Assembly (NCBI GenBank): GCA_963921935.1
Contig: OY998176.1
Location: 86,406,960 to 86,470,959, forward strand
DNA: 64,000 nucleotides
From: Galeruca laticollis
Taxonomy: Eukaryota > Arthropoda > Insecta > Coleoptera > Chrysomelidae
Direction: 5' to 3'
This document shows, piece after piece, positions 33,645 to 44,746 of this stretch. Under the pieces are notes generated by a model that did no database searches, had not been told where the DNA came from, and was given only the letters and a program-made list of their open reading frames with translations. The position numbers and the translations under genes are program-made. Within the stretch, counting starts at the first letter, position 1. Every line of letters starts with the position of its first letter.

Positions 33645-34872
33645 TTGTTACTTTTCCGCCCAACCTATCTAATATGCGAGAAAATTATTGGACTACCCAC
33701 AAAAAAGTTGAAATTTTGAAAAATATTTTTGAGTGATTTTTACGTTTTTCATCAAGAACAACACGAAAAAATGGTTTTTAGAAAAAAAATCCTGTGTGTA
33801 TGCCGTCGTCGTCGTTGTTGTCGTCGGCCACTTTTCGTTACATATCTCCGGAGTGCAACAAATCACCAATTTTATGATTGAATATTGTTCAGGACATCTC
33901 ACAGAAAAAACCTATTGATTTTCAGATCACAATAGCCAGTACAACGGATGTTATGGTACTTGAAGTACGACATATTTGTCATTTGTTGAGAAATTTCAGT
34001 TTGTTAGCACGATACAGCCTCCGGAGTGCAAAAAGTCTCCAATTTTTTCATTGAATATTATTCAGAGCTTCTCACAGATGAACCCTATTGATTTTCAGCT
34101 CACCATAGCCAGTACAACAGGTGCTATAGTACTTTAAGTACGACATTTTTGTAATTTTTGGAGAAATTTCAGTTTGTTAGCACGATACTGCCTCCGGAGT
34201 ATATACAAGTGACCAATTTTAGGATATTTATATTATTCAGGGCGTCTCAAAGATGAACCCTATTGAGATTCAGCTCACTAAAGCCAGTACAACGAGTGCT
34301 ATGGTACTTGAAGTACCAAATTATTGTCCTTTTTGGAGAATTTTCAGTTTGTTAGCACGATACAGCTTCCAGCGTGTATACAAGTGACCCATTTAATGAT
34401 TGAATATTGTTCAGGGGGTCTTATAGATACATTATTGATTTTTAGCTCACCAGATCCAGTACAACGGGTGCTATGGTACTAGATGTACGACATTTTTGTC
34501 AGTTTTGGAGAAATTTAAGTTTGATAGCACGATAGAGCCTCCGGAGTGCAACAAGTAATCAACTTTATGATTTAGTATTATTCAGGATACCTCACAGATG
34601 AGCCCCACTGACATTCAGCTCACCGTAGCTAGTACAACGAGTGCTATGGTACTTGAAGTACGACATTTTTGGAGAAATTTCAGTTTCTTAGCACGATACA
34701 ACCTCCGGAGTGTATACAAGTGACCAATTTTATTATTTGATATTGTTCAGGGTGTCGCATAGATCAACTTTATTGATTTTCAGCTGACTGGAGCTAGTAC
34801 AACGGGTTCTATAACCAGGCCATCTGACACATGCGGAAAAGTTAGTTTTGATCTTTAAAACCGTTTATTTTT
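33645..34872 (+). repeat. array element copy C: lead-in, ~173-bp tandem units and tail, inside gypsy gag
   Basis: It starts with ACTTTTCCGCCCAACCT. A lead-in shared with copy A follows (TTTTTACGTTTTTCATCAAG, CACGAAAAAATGGTTTTTAG and a GTCGTCGTC run). Tandem units have the TTAGCACGATA marker near 34003, 34176, 34351, 34523 (TAGCACG) and 34688, spaced 165-175. It closes with GCGGAAAAGTTAGTTTTGAT and CTTTAAAACCGTTTATTTT. The ends ACTTTTCCGC and GCGGAAAAGT are exact reverse complements. Gypsy coding sequence lies on both sides, so this copy arrived by insertion. Confidence 0.85.
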
Positions 34873-34882
34873 AAACTCGTTT

Positions 34883-35464
34883 TTATATTTTTGTTTTTGA
34901 GAACTTACCTCTGGTTTCTGTTTGCATACTTAGTTCACTAGTGCGACAAAATTGAACAGCTTTGTCCAGTGTTAACTGGTTAATCCTCAATAGTACTTCA
35001 CGGGTTACTGGGTCTCGGATTCCTGTAACAATCTTGTCCCTCAGTGCTTTGTCCTCAGACGTCTGTGTTGCATCAACGGCATTATAATTGCATGTCCTTA
35101 CCAAATGTTTGCACTCTGTTACGAAGTGTAACACTCAACCTCCTTCTGAACACTTTTCATAAAGTTATATCTTTCAAAACAATTATTGATTCTAGGATTC
35201 ACATATTTCCAATTAATTAAATGTATTGGTATTTATTGGCCTCATTATCTGGAATTGTGAAGGTGGATATAATTCTTGCAGACTCGGTCCCTATTATATT
35301 TCTTAAAATTTATAATTTTACAGAATTATTAGATTTCATTTGAATCAGTAGCAACCAAATAGTCTTCGAAAGCCATCCGTCAGAAATTCCTTCTCCTGCT
35401 GCGTTTTAACCCTGCAGATCAAAATCGGGGGCAATTTCACTGACCCGGCTCCAAAATTAGCCAT
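34883..35464 (-). pseudogene. Ty3/gypsy gag, N-terminal part
   Basis: The minus-strand ATG at 35464 starts MANFGAGSVKLPP. Frame-shifted pieces then read RMAFEDYLVATDSNEI, NIIGTESARIISTFTIPDNE, VNPRINNCFERYNFMKSVQK and, in the last open frame, LRDKIVTGIRDPVTREVLLR and LDKAVQFCRTSELSMQTET. This is the capsid-like region of insect gypsy Gag (RDRIVxGIxDxxxRExLL...LxxALxxCRAxE). Array element C interrupts it at its C-terminal side. Nothing of the 5' LTR is seen because a LINE ends just upstream of the start codon. Confidence 0.75.
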
Positions 35465-35466
35465 GT

Positions 35467-37920
35467 TATATTATTAATTTATTTATTCACGGGCAAGCCC
35501 TTTTAAATTATATAAAATACAAAAGTGAGCAAAACACACAATGCAGACAAATCTAAACATATATAACAAACAATGAACACAGTTATTGAAACAAAATACA
35601 CAAACATCATGAGTTGACAAAATATAAATTGTAAAATATAAATTATAAATTACTGAACACTCAAATCCCAAATAAAGCCCTTAAATTTAGTAATTGAGGC
35701 ATCAAAAAGTGGAAGATCTCCCAGTGAGTTTGCGAGTCTCAAAGTTCTAGGAAGAAACGTGTAGTATGCATAATTGTATCTCTGAAAAGATATGTCAACT
35801 GTTCGACTCTGCCTCGTAGTCTGCGATGGAACAAATAAACTAATTTTATTTAGAAGCTGAAGACAGTTATATGAACCGTTTATGATGTTAAAAACTAATG
35901 TAAGATCCTTCTGCTTCCTGCGGTTCTCAAGAGAGGTGATTCGCAGCTACTGCAGCCACACAGCATAGTCATGATGGACATGTAGCTTAAATGCAATATA
36001 GCGTAAACAGTTGTTCTGAACATGTTCGAGTTTTCTAATGTTGTAGACAAGTAATATTTGATAAATAAAACTTTATTCATAATAAATAAAATGACAAATA
36101 TTTATTATATCATAAATAAAATAACAAATATGTATTATACAAGAAATAAAACATTTATATATCTTCTACTTGTTACCATCTTCGGTCCTCGATGGATCCC
36201 TTATACTGATGAGCTACGCTTACGATTAAAAGGAGGTAGTATATTCGTACAGCGACATCGATGAGCGGGAACCGGAACTCCACGGCGACGTTAATAGGAT
36301 TACTACCAACTCTTCAGGTGTCTCGTGTTGGCCGTTGTGGTTTGGGGTTGCGAGAATTACTGGCGATTGTTACAATGTAAACTAAATAATGTGGAGACCA
36401 TACACAAGAACAGTAATCAAGGTGAGACCTAACTAATGAAAAATACAAAAGTTTGATTGAGAAAATACCAGTAAAATCACGAGTAGTTCTCTTAACGAAA
36501 CCCAACATTTTCATGGACATCTGAATAACAGTAGTGATGTGGTGGTTAAAGGTAAGTGCACTGTCAAGAACTACTCCTAAATCTCTTATCTGGCTGACTG
36601 ATTCGAGCAATTGACCATTTATGTTATAATTGAATGTGGTTAAGTGTTGGGTACGACAAAAGCGAATCACGTGACACTTTCCGACATTAAGATCCATGCC
36701 GTTAAGAGTGCACCATTCAGACAGGTTGTCCAAATCCGACTGCAACATTCCAACGTCCTCATGGCTTTTAATAATCTTAAAACACTTCAAATCATCCGTA
36801 AATAGTAGTGCATTGGTACGACGATAAAGATATTGAAGAGTAGTGGACCTAAGTGTGAACCCTGGGGAACACCTGATATCACAGAAAATTTGCGGGAATA
36901 GAAAGGGTTTATCCGAAACTGTTGAGCTCTATTGGTTAAATAACTGCGAAGCCACTGCAAGACCGTACCTCCAACACCAAGCAGATCAAGCTTTTGAAGT
37001 AGAAGACCGTAGTTCACCCTGTCAAAAGCCTTGGAAAAATCAGTATACACGGAATCCACCTGTTCTCCTCTCTCAAGTGACTTAGAGATTAAGTCAACAT
37101 AAGTTAACAAACTAAGCTCAGACGACTTGCCTGAGGAAAAACCAAATTGTTGAGAGTTTAAAATACCCGAAGAATCATAGGTAAGATAATCTGCAATTAT
37201 GCTCTCAAATACTTTAAGTATAGTACTAAGAATTGAGAATTGATATGGGGCGGTAATTCTTCATTCCAGATTTATTGCCAGATTTATGAGTTGGCGTAGC
37301 GTAAGAAAGTTTCCAAGGGTCAGGAAACACACCTAAACGCAAAGATTTATTGAAAATATGATATAGAGGTCGAGAAAGAATGAAACTGAATTCTCTCAGA
37401 AAAATGGGTGGAATACCATCTGGTCCCGGTCCTTTATTAATGTTCGAAGTTGAAATTCTCTCATTAATTCTGGAAATGGGAATGTGGTATGTTGATATGC
37501 ACAACATAGGTTGGATCTGATTACCACTATGACTAGTATATAATTAGTGTACACAGATGAAAAATGGTCAGCAAATAAATTTGCAATGTCAATACCACAG
37601 GAAGCAACTGAATTATCTAGTGTCATTGAGTCAGGTAGATTATTAATTTCACGTTTACTTCTTACGAATTTCCAAAAAGCTTTCACATTATTCTGAATAG
37701 AATGTTCAGTAAAACATACATACCTAGCATAGCACTCATTTGACAGATGCTTACATCGAGATCTAAGATTACTGAACTTTGCATAACATTTGCGAGTCCT
37801 AGCCGTTTTATAAATCTTATGAGCTATCTTTTTTACACGCAATAAATTTTTAAGTTCTAGAGAATACCAACAAGGGAACTTCTGATCACAAGTTCGCTTA
37901 TAGGTTATATAAACTTATTC
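35467..37920 (-). pseudogene. Jockey/CR1-like LINE, 5'-truncated, with internal insertion
   Basis: The minus strand encodes ORF2 from the endonuclease-RT linker onward. It has CDQKFPCWYSLELKNLL, NVKAFWKFVRSKREINNLPD, NKGPGPDGIPPIFLREFSF, KSGMKNYRPISILNS, TDFSKAFDRVNYGLLLQKLD (motif A Asp), ISGVPQGSHLGPLLFNIFIV, and then MHYYLRMI where YADD is expected after a frameshift. The C-terminus runs through SQIRDLGVVLDSALTFNHHI, LEHVQNNCLRYIAFKLH and PRTLRLANSLGDLPLFD, with a stop near 35654. The 3' tail is AATAAATAAATTAATA. A ~310-bp insertion (36063-36372) splits the C-terminal region. Several stops and frameshifts make it inactive. Confidence 0.85.
36063..36372. other. insertion inside the LINE, possible SINE
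   Basis: LINE coding is clean on both sides (SPHYLVY before, NIRKLEHVQ after) but absent here. One half is GC-richer (GAGCGGGAACCGGAACTCCA). The other half is made of AATAAAAT/ACAAATAT words like an A-rich tail. On the minus strand GCGTAGCTCATCAGTAT is reminiscent of a tRNA box A, but I cannot place a convincing box B. A SINE is a guess. Confidence 0.4.
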
Positions 37921-39155
37921 CCCTAAAATCTTTCAATGCCTAACACTCTTTAATTTTTCACTGCCAACAAAACTCTGACTATGCCTTTTTTTATTATTAT
38001 TTGTTAATATTTAGTATGCAGGAAAAGAAATACACTAGATACTCGAACTAATATATTCAGTAAAATGTTACATAATTTATAATACAATGTCAAGTGACAT
38101 CGTGAACTGTTTCATGTTCGAGCCCATAGATATTACACTTGAGTAAACCCCGAACAGGCTTTAACAATATTGTCAATAATACATATTAAAAGTTTCAACT
38201 TTTCTGTATTTATTTTTGGTCCTGAATATGCGATATATCATACTTTTTTCTCAATTCTGTATATTAGACAAAAATAATCAATAAATGTAAATATAGAAAA
38301 ACAATTTTGTTTTGCAACACCTTTGGAAGAGAAAAATATTGTGAAATTTTACTCTTGTTAAAATTTTGGGTGGACGCGCTAGTTTGTACTAGCTCTTAAA
38401 AAGATCCCCTTAAAACGTGACGAAAAATAAAAATCAACAGAGTGTGGCCACCCCTTCAATTACTTTAATTCGTAGGTACTCAGATTTTATTAAATGATAC
38501 GTTATGACATGGCGGCTGAGACGATCATCGCTATGCTCGAATGGAGGAGGCTCTGAACTCTGTAATTATCGACGATACTTGATTCTTTTGTGCTTTATAC
38601 TGACCAGTCCTGTTAGACAGTCATTATCTTTCGTTGGTACCTTTTTTTGTAGTACTCTAGCTTGAGAAGAAATTGTATAGACCAGGCATTGCTTGCAGTC
38701 GTATCGAAGGTCAATACGTAATGAGGCATTCATGATTTTATCGAAAAATCTCCATATTTCATCTCGTAAAGTTCATAATGCGAATTTAAATGTTTTCAAT
38801 TGTTTGTAATGTGATAGTTTATGAAATGCTACAGTGATGTAAAAATTAATTTAAGGAAGTTTTGATGTACCTACTTTCTAATTAATTGAACAATTCTACT
38901 TTATTTAAAGACAAATAACAATATAATAGAACTCATTTTTAATTGATAAAATTATTAAAATACCCCCATTTCATGATTATTTTTAGTTTAATAATAATCA
39001 ATAATTATTTCTAAAAGTTAATTAAAAAAATTAATATTTAATAACTTCACTAAATTACCAATCTTGAAATAATTAAATAAGAATGGATTTTTTTGACAAT
39101 TGCTTCGAAACTATTGTCAAATTTCTTAGAATATTTAACTTTTTATTCAATATAT
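37921..39155. other. no gene seen
   Basis: AT-rich sequence without a recognised gene. A somewhat GC-richer patch near 38505-38580 (ATGGCGGCTGAGACGATCAT) has no identifiable coding continuation. Confidence 0.35.
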
Positions 39156-39625
39156 TGTAATGTTTTTCTTATTTATTTAAACAGTAAACGGGTGGGATAA
39201 ATTTTAAACACACTGTATGGCTACTTACTAATTTATTTAAACACTAAACTACTCACTAACACTTAATTTATATATACTTAACTAATCACTTAAATTTAAT
39301 TTATATGCACACAAACTTATATACTTATATAATTATTAATTTATATCAACACTTTACTGTTTGCTATTTCGGTGTATTCTCGTTTATTTCTCGAGATCAC
39401 TGCATCAACTAAAACTAACTCTTCCTGGTCGGTGCCTTATATATTAGTGCCTTTTTCACTAAATAATTCTAGATTGCGGCTTACACAAAAACAATGTCTA
39501 GATAAGATAGTCACAATCGTAAACTATTCTAATAAATCCCTGCTCGTCCGCCATAATTTTAACTTTCACACCAGGCTTAGACAGAGTCGGATTTAGGGAC
39601 TATAATAGTGTGCTGTTTCGTAACA
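39156..39625 (-). mobile_element. solo LTR (470 bp)
   Basis: On the minus strand it begins TGTTACGAAACAGC and ends ACATTACA, so it has the TG..CA ends of an LTR. Inside are a TATATAAGGCACC promoter-like word and AATAAA signals. ATAT flanks both sides (39152-39155 and 39626-39629), a 4-bp target duplication. No internal retrotransposon sequence is attached, so this is a solo LTR left by recombination. Confidence 0.65.
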
Positions 39626-39629
39626 ATAT

Positions 39630-40517
39630 TGTGGAATTATTTAGAAACAGTAAGTTTCATTTAAAAACAGTGATAAAAACAATCTTGTTTATTTGCCTTT
39701 GAAATGTGCGTCATAACATAACTATCAACCGTCAAACCTCAAAACGGATTTCTTAGTACCATCAGACGATTCTTTATTAAGATCATCTTTTTAGACTCAT
39801 CTTGATTTACCAGTAAATCAGTTTCCAGTTCTTTTGAAAGATGTACTTTTCATAATTAGGAGGCATATGGGACAAGAAAGTATAATGGAAAGAAGGAAGA
39901 AGAAGAGAAAAGGGGTGAATTAAGAATAATACATAATATTTTATTTGTACAAAGTTTTTCTACAGACAGTAGTGGTTAGTGGTTTAAAATTTTCTCAATC
40001 TTTGGTTTCAATGCGATTGTTAAGAACCCAGTGATTTTTAAAATCTTTGAAATATCAGGATTGAACCTATAGTCTATTTTTATGTACGAGAGAGTAAAAA
40101 AACCTTATTTCTAATGCAAAACTTAGTACGGTCATTTTAAATATTATTACAAAATAATCTAAATAAATCATAAAATTTTCATAAATGTACCTGAGCTAAT
40201 ACAAGTTTTCGGTCTTTTATAACCATAAGCTGTACAGAACAATAGAAAAAGGTTTGAACAGGCCAAAAGCCCTGTATATTAAAGTTTACATAGCCGTATC
40301 ATAAGATTATTTTCAATAAGTACCGATTTGCCAATTAAGGTTTGAGATTTTGTTTTCTTTTAATTCTAAGATTAGTAGATAAATACCTTCCCAACAAATT
40401 TCACCGAAAATGCGATTATAAGTTTTTGCATTTAGTAAGGAGGTCCAAGTTGTGTATTCTTAGTAGTTTACTAAAAGTAAAGCAACTTGCAAGGTGCAGT
40501 GTGCATTCTAGTGTGAT
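39630..40517. other. no gene seen
   Basis: AT-rich sequence between the solo LTR and the IS630/mariner-like fragment, with no supported gene. Confidence 0.35.
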
Positions 40518-41040
40518 TATGGGAAATTTGGAAGAGCCGCGTAAACGCCGAGAAATCGGTATGTTAACAGTTAACGAAAAAACATTAATATTTAATTGTT
40601 TCAAATCATTTACAGATAAACGATTATGTAAAAGTGTTGATGATATAGTGGAATTAGCTAGTAGTACGCTTGGTGTAGGGAAATCTACGTTTTACAGAGT
40701 TATTTAAGAAGAGAAATGTGGCGAGTTTCAAACAGCACGTAAAGCTTCAGGAAAACCAAAATTTCAAATAGAAAATCATTTGAAAGAAAGCCTTCGAAGA
40801 AAAGTCCATGCGTTCATCTTTAGAAAATAATTTCGGACAGTAGACAAAGTTCTTGCCAGGGTTCGAGATGATAAGGATTACCCTGAAATTAGTCGAAGCA
40901 CACTATGGAAACTTTTAAAAGAAATAGGTTTTCGCTGGAAAAAGCATTTCAGAAAGTCTATTTTAATAGAAAGATGCGATATTGTAGTATGGAGAAGAAA
41001 TTACTAATGACTATAAAAGAAATGAGAAACCAAAGAAGAA
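40518..41040 (+). pseudogene. IS630/mariner-like transposase, N-terminal DNA-binding half only
   Basis: The ATG at 40518 starts MGNLEEPRKRREIGMLTV. Then come VDDIVELASSTLGVGKSTFY (helix-turn-helix) and RVI, with an in-frame stop replacing a usual Lys (RVLKE). Next are SLRRKVHAFIFRK, a second stop, TVDKVLARVRDDKDYPEISR, STLWKLLKEIGFRWKK and IERCDIVVWRRNY. This order is that of an insect Tc1/mariner-like family. The catalytic DDE domain that should follow is absent; sequence changes to the left edge of Tigger C near 41045. Confidence 0.7.
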
Positions 41041-41044
41041 ATAG

Positions 41045-42740
41045 GGGATAAGTGCCTGAGATGGGCATAGTGGCCGAGTTGGCATAGGAGTTAAATCTCA
41101 TTGTTATATTTGAATTTACCGCTAATAACTCAGTGCAGTGGACTAACTTGCATTGTGTGCATGTTTCACAAAGTGCCTGTAAATCTACCTCGATATACCA
41201 AACTTATACGAAATATTCTGTGATTCTGAAGGTAAGAAATATTTTTTGAGTATTCGTGAGTTGTGTTATGTGGGTATACTTAGTAATTTTCTAACAAATT
41301 GTCTTTAACATTTCAAATCATCTATTTTAACCTCACATTTTGGTCGCATGCAATCCTCAGTATTTCGTCTCAAAAAGAAGAAAATAGTAATTAAGTTAGT
41401 GCACGTACTTCAGCCCTAGGTGGCATACACAGCAGTAGGACGAGATGGCAGTATGCCATCTCGCCCTGTCAGCCACTATTCAAAAAATGTGGTGATTTTG
41501 GAAAGTATAAATGATCTCTATTTTTTTATTGATCATATTAGAAAATGGTAGGCAAATATTACAGAAAAAGTAATCGGTTGCAGTGGAGAGAAAAATATAT
41601 GGAAGCGGCCATAAATGCAATTCAAGAGAAAAGAATGGGTTGGTTGCTCGCTTCAAAAACATTTGGTGTGCATTTTAGTACTTTACGCAGACGTTGTCAA
41701 GGTACGAACCATTAGTGTGGGTGCTGTCAAAGGTTATATGGGAGGGAAACGAGTAACTTTTAATAAAGATATGGAAGCTGAAATCGTTAAACATATCAAG
41801 AACATGGAAGAAATATTTTTTGGAATGACAACTTCGGACGTGAAAAAACTGGCATTCGACTTGGTTGTCCAGAACGGCATTCCTCTTCAATTCAACCTTG
41901 AAAAAAAAGATGACAGGTAATGATCGGCTGAAAGGATTTAGGCGAAGAAATCCTCAAATATCATTACGAATGCCCCGTATTAAAAGTATTTATGTATGAG
42001 CAGCTTGAGCTATGGCATTTAATAAGCAACAGATCTCAAAATACTTCGATTTGTTGGAAAATGCATTGACTGAAATAAACTACGATTCAACCAGAATGTC
42101 TAATATGGACGAAAGCGGATTTTCAACAGTTTCTTCCAAAAACTGTCGAGTTTTTGCAGTTAAAGAGCGAAAACAGGTGGGAGTGTTGACAAGCGCTGAA
42201 AGGGGAAAACACTTCACAGTTGTATGTGCGATGAGTGCCGGGGGAAACTATATTCCACCATGCTTCATATTTCCTAGAAAAAATATGAAAAATAAACTAA
42301 TGGATGACGCCACAGCAGGTTCAATTGCATTTGCTCAAGAACATGGATGGACTAATGCCGAAATATTCTTGAGGTGGCTGAAATATTTTGTAAGAATGAT
42401 AAAGTCATCACGTGAAGAAAAGGTTTTGTTACTTCTTGATGGCCATACAATCCATAAAACTCTGGAGGTACAAACATACGCCAAGGATAACGGTATAATT
42501 CTGTTTTGCTTTCCGCCACACTGTACACTTAGAGTGCAGCTCTTGGATGTTTCGTTTTTTGGCCCCCTTAAGACGTATTATAACTTAACTGTTTAACTGT
42601 CTACTAAAAGAAATGATACGCTTATGGATTACCAAAGGTTCATTATTTTATTACTCTCTTGTACATAAAAATTTACTATAAATTGGTAAGATGCATTTCA
42701 CATGTTGCAGTCCCAAAGAAAAAAATATTTTAGTAGTAAA
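41045..42740. mobile_element. Tigger/pogo element C (limits approximate)
   Basis: Upstream of the transposase are repeated words related to GAGATGGCA/TGCCATCTC: near 41055 (TGAGATGGGCATAG), 41072 (GAGTTGGCATAGG), 41408 (CCTAGGTGGCATAC) and the palindrome GAGATGGCAGTATGCCATCTC-like stretch near 41441-41463. They look like family-specific subterminal sites. The right end could not be found, because the transposase is cut after its third aspartate block and Tigger D starts near 42750. Confidence 0.5.
41545..42596 (+). pseudogene. pogo/Tigger DDE transposase C (C-terminus lost)
   Basis: The ATG at 41545 starts MVGKYYRKSNRLQWREKYME and an HTH (LLASKTFGVHFSTLRRRCQG). A frameshift near 41700 leads to KRVTFNKDMEAEIVKHIKNM and MTTSDVKKLAFDLVVQNGI. 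Another frameshift near 41910 with a short deletion leads to the core. The core has MSNMDESGFSTVSSKNCRVF (first Asp), FPRKNMKNKLMDDATAGSI, EKVLLLLDGHTIH (second Asp), and FCFPPHCTLRVQLLDVSFFG (third Asp, with VQLLD for the usual LQPLD). The frame from 42012 to 42596 is open and well kept. The domain after YYN is missing. Confidence 0.85.
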
Positions 42741-44746
42741 TGTCACAAACACTAGTAAATGAACAAAAAAATCCAATAAATAAACAGACATGAACCAGTA
42801 AATGAAAAATTGCCTTTATTTAACAAAATACATAAAAACAAATATTTGGAGACCTTCATAGCTAGCACATAATTATTCACATTTTAACATTATAAGAAAC
42901 ATCTGTTTCTTTCTTTGTTTTCTGAATTTTACGTAATACTTTCTCTTTGGTGTACATACCATATTTTGTTGGCTGGGTTTGGCCACTTTCAAATTTCATT
43001 AGCCAAATTTCATTAGATATTTCATCTAAAACACTTACTTCATATAGGTACTTTTCTGAATCATTATTTATGTTTTGATTACGCCAGGATACATTTTGTC
43101 TTCATAAGTGACCATTACGTAGTCAACTTTTCGAAAAATGGGTTCATGATTTTTCTTAGTACTCTTATTTTTTTGTTTCTTACATTAATTTTTTTGTTTT
43201 TTTCTGACTTGCTAGTTTTCTTTTATTTACGTTTTCTTCTTTTTGTTGTTTCTGTTGCTCTTTTTCTAATTGCAACTTTAGCCATTAATTTGATATGATA
43301 GCATATATGGCATTTTAACTGTCTTTTTTGTTTCTATTTGGTGTGTGTTCTGGTGTGGCCAATTTAGATGTTTATCCAATACATCTGTATTTTTTCCACA
43401 AACAACAATGTCTGATAAAATCTTGATCTTGGGTCTATTAACTTCACAGACTCCAATTGAAAAATTATTTTGTTATATTAAGCTATCCTCACTTTCTTCG
43501 GCTCATTCTTGATTGGATTAGCGTTCATCTCTGTTTCTCTATAAAGATAATTTGTTCTGGGAGGTAACTCAGTTGATGGATCTTTATTTTTTAATACATC
43601 GTCGACTTGTTCAGCATGAATTTCTTTATCAGGCACGCATGCTAAATTATAGATACTCATTGTTTTCTGCGTTGGTGTCATTTGTGGAAGAAATGCATTT
43701 TATGAGTCCTTGTTTCGAAAGAAAGGCACATATCCATATCAATCTTATTTTCGGATGAAATGTACACATCAGTCTTAATTTCCGAAGAAAGACACAGCTT
43801 CAGCTTCTACTTCAAACTTAACATTAGAAATTCTCTTATAATTAGGGGAAATAGGAACGTTATTTCCATCCGCTTTAGTCTCTATGTTAAATTGATCAAA
43901 TAATAATAACTTGTTCCTGGTTCACACTCAGATTCGGTTTCATTATTTGACATACTGTTTGCTTTATCACAGTTACGGTTAATAATATCACAATGAGATG
44001 GTGTGTTATTATTTTTACATAAAACACCGTCTGTCTCGAAAGGTCAAGTGTATAAGTTTCGGTAAATAACTGTTGGATTTCATCAGTTATATTACTTATA
44101 CAATTTCTTATATTGGATTTAAAACATTTTCAAACCTTTCTAAAAATCGGAAAACAAAATCCAATTTATAAAAATACATACAGCTAAAATATACTTCCTT
44201 TAAAAACTTACTTTTTGATTATGCCTCGGTAGAGGCTCGTCTACTACTGTACAGTAGTGTTTCTTAAATTAAAAAAGACGATTAATATGCATAAAACAAA
44301 TAATATAAACGATAAACTATGATAAAGATGGTTAAAAAGTATTTACAGAGTGACCTAATTAAATTAAAATTATAATTAGAGACCTTTTTTAATAGGTGAG
44401 GTGTAGATATTCGTTTATAATAGTAAGTTGGTATATATACAACTTGTCTATGTTAGTTCTGAAATTTATAGAGTTAGGATTCTTCTTAATATTTATCATT
44501 TCTTTTACTATTATTTTTTCTGTAGTTATTATTTCTACGTTGTTGAAATTAAACGAGTGATTCTTATCAAGCGATTGATTTGATAATGAGGTACATTCAT
44601 TGTTATTTCGAAATGATTGCTCGTGCTGTTGAATTCACTTATGTAAATATTGGCTGGATTGACCAATGTAAGTACCATTGCAATCTGAACAATTTATTTT
44701 ATATAAATGTAAGAAATTGAGAAATGAAGGTCATTAAGAGTATATA

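Noticed and set aside
33693..33918. Frames over the GTCGTC stretch (runs of Thr or Val)
   Set aside because: Microsatellite translation within the array element lead-in.
36150..36330. tRNA gene
   Set aside because: Only a box A-like word is seen; no cloverleaf or convincing box B.
43552..43758. Plus-strand 68-codon frame
   Set aside because: Complement of the Tigger D coding strand; no motif.
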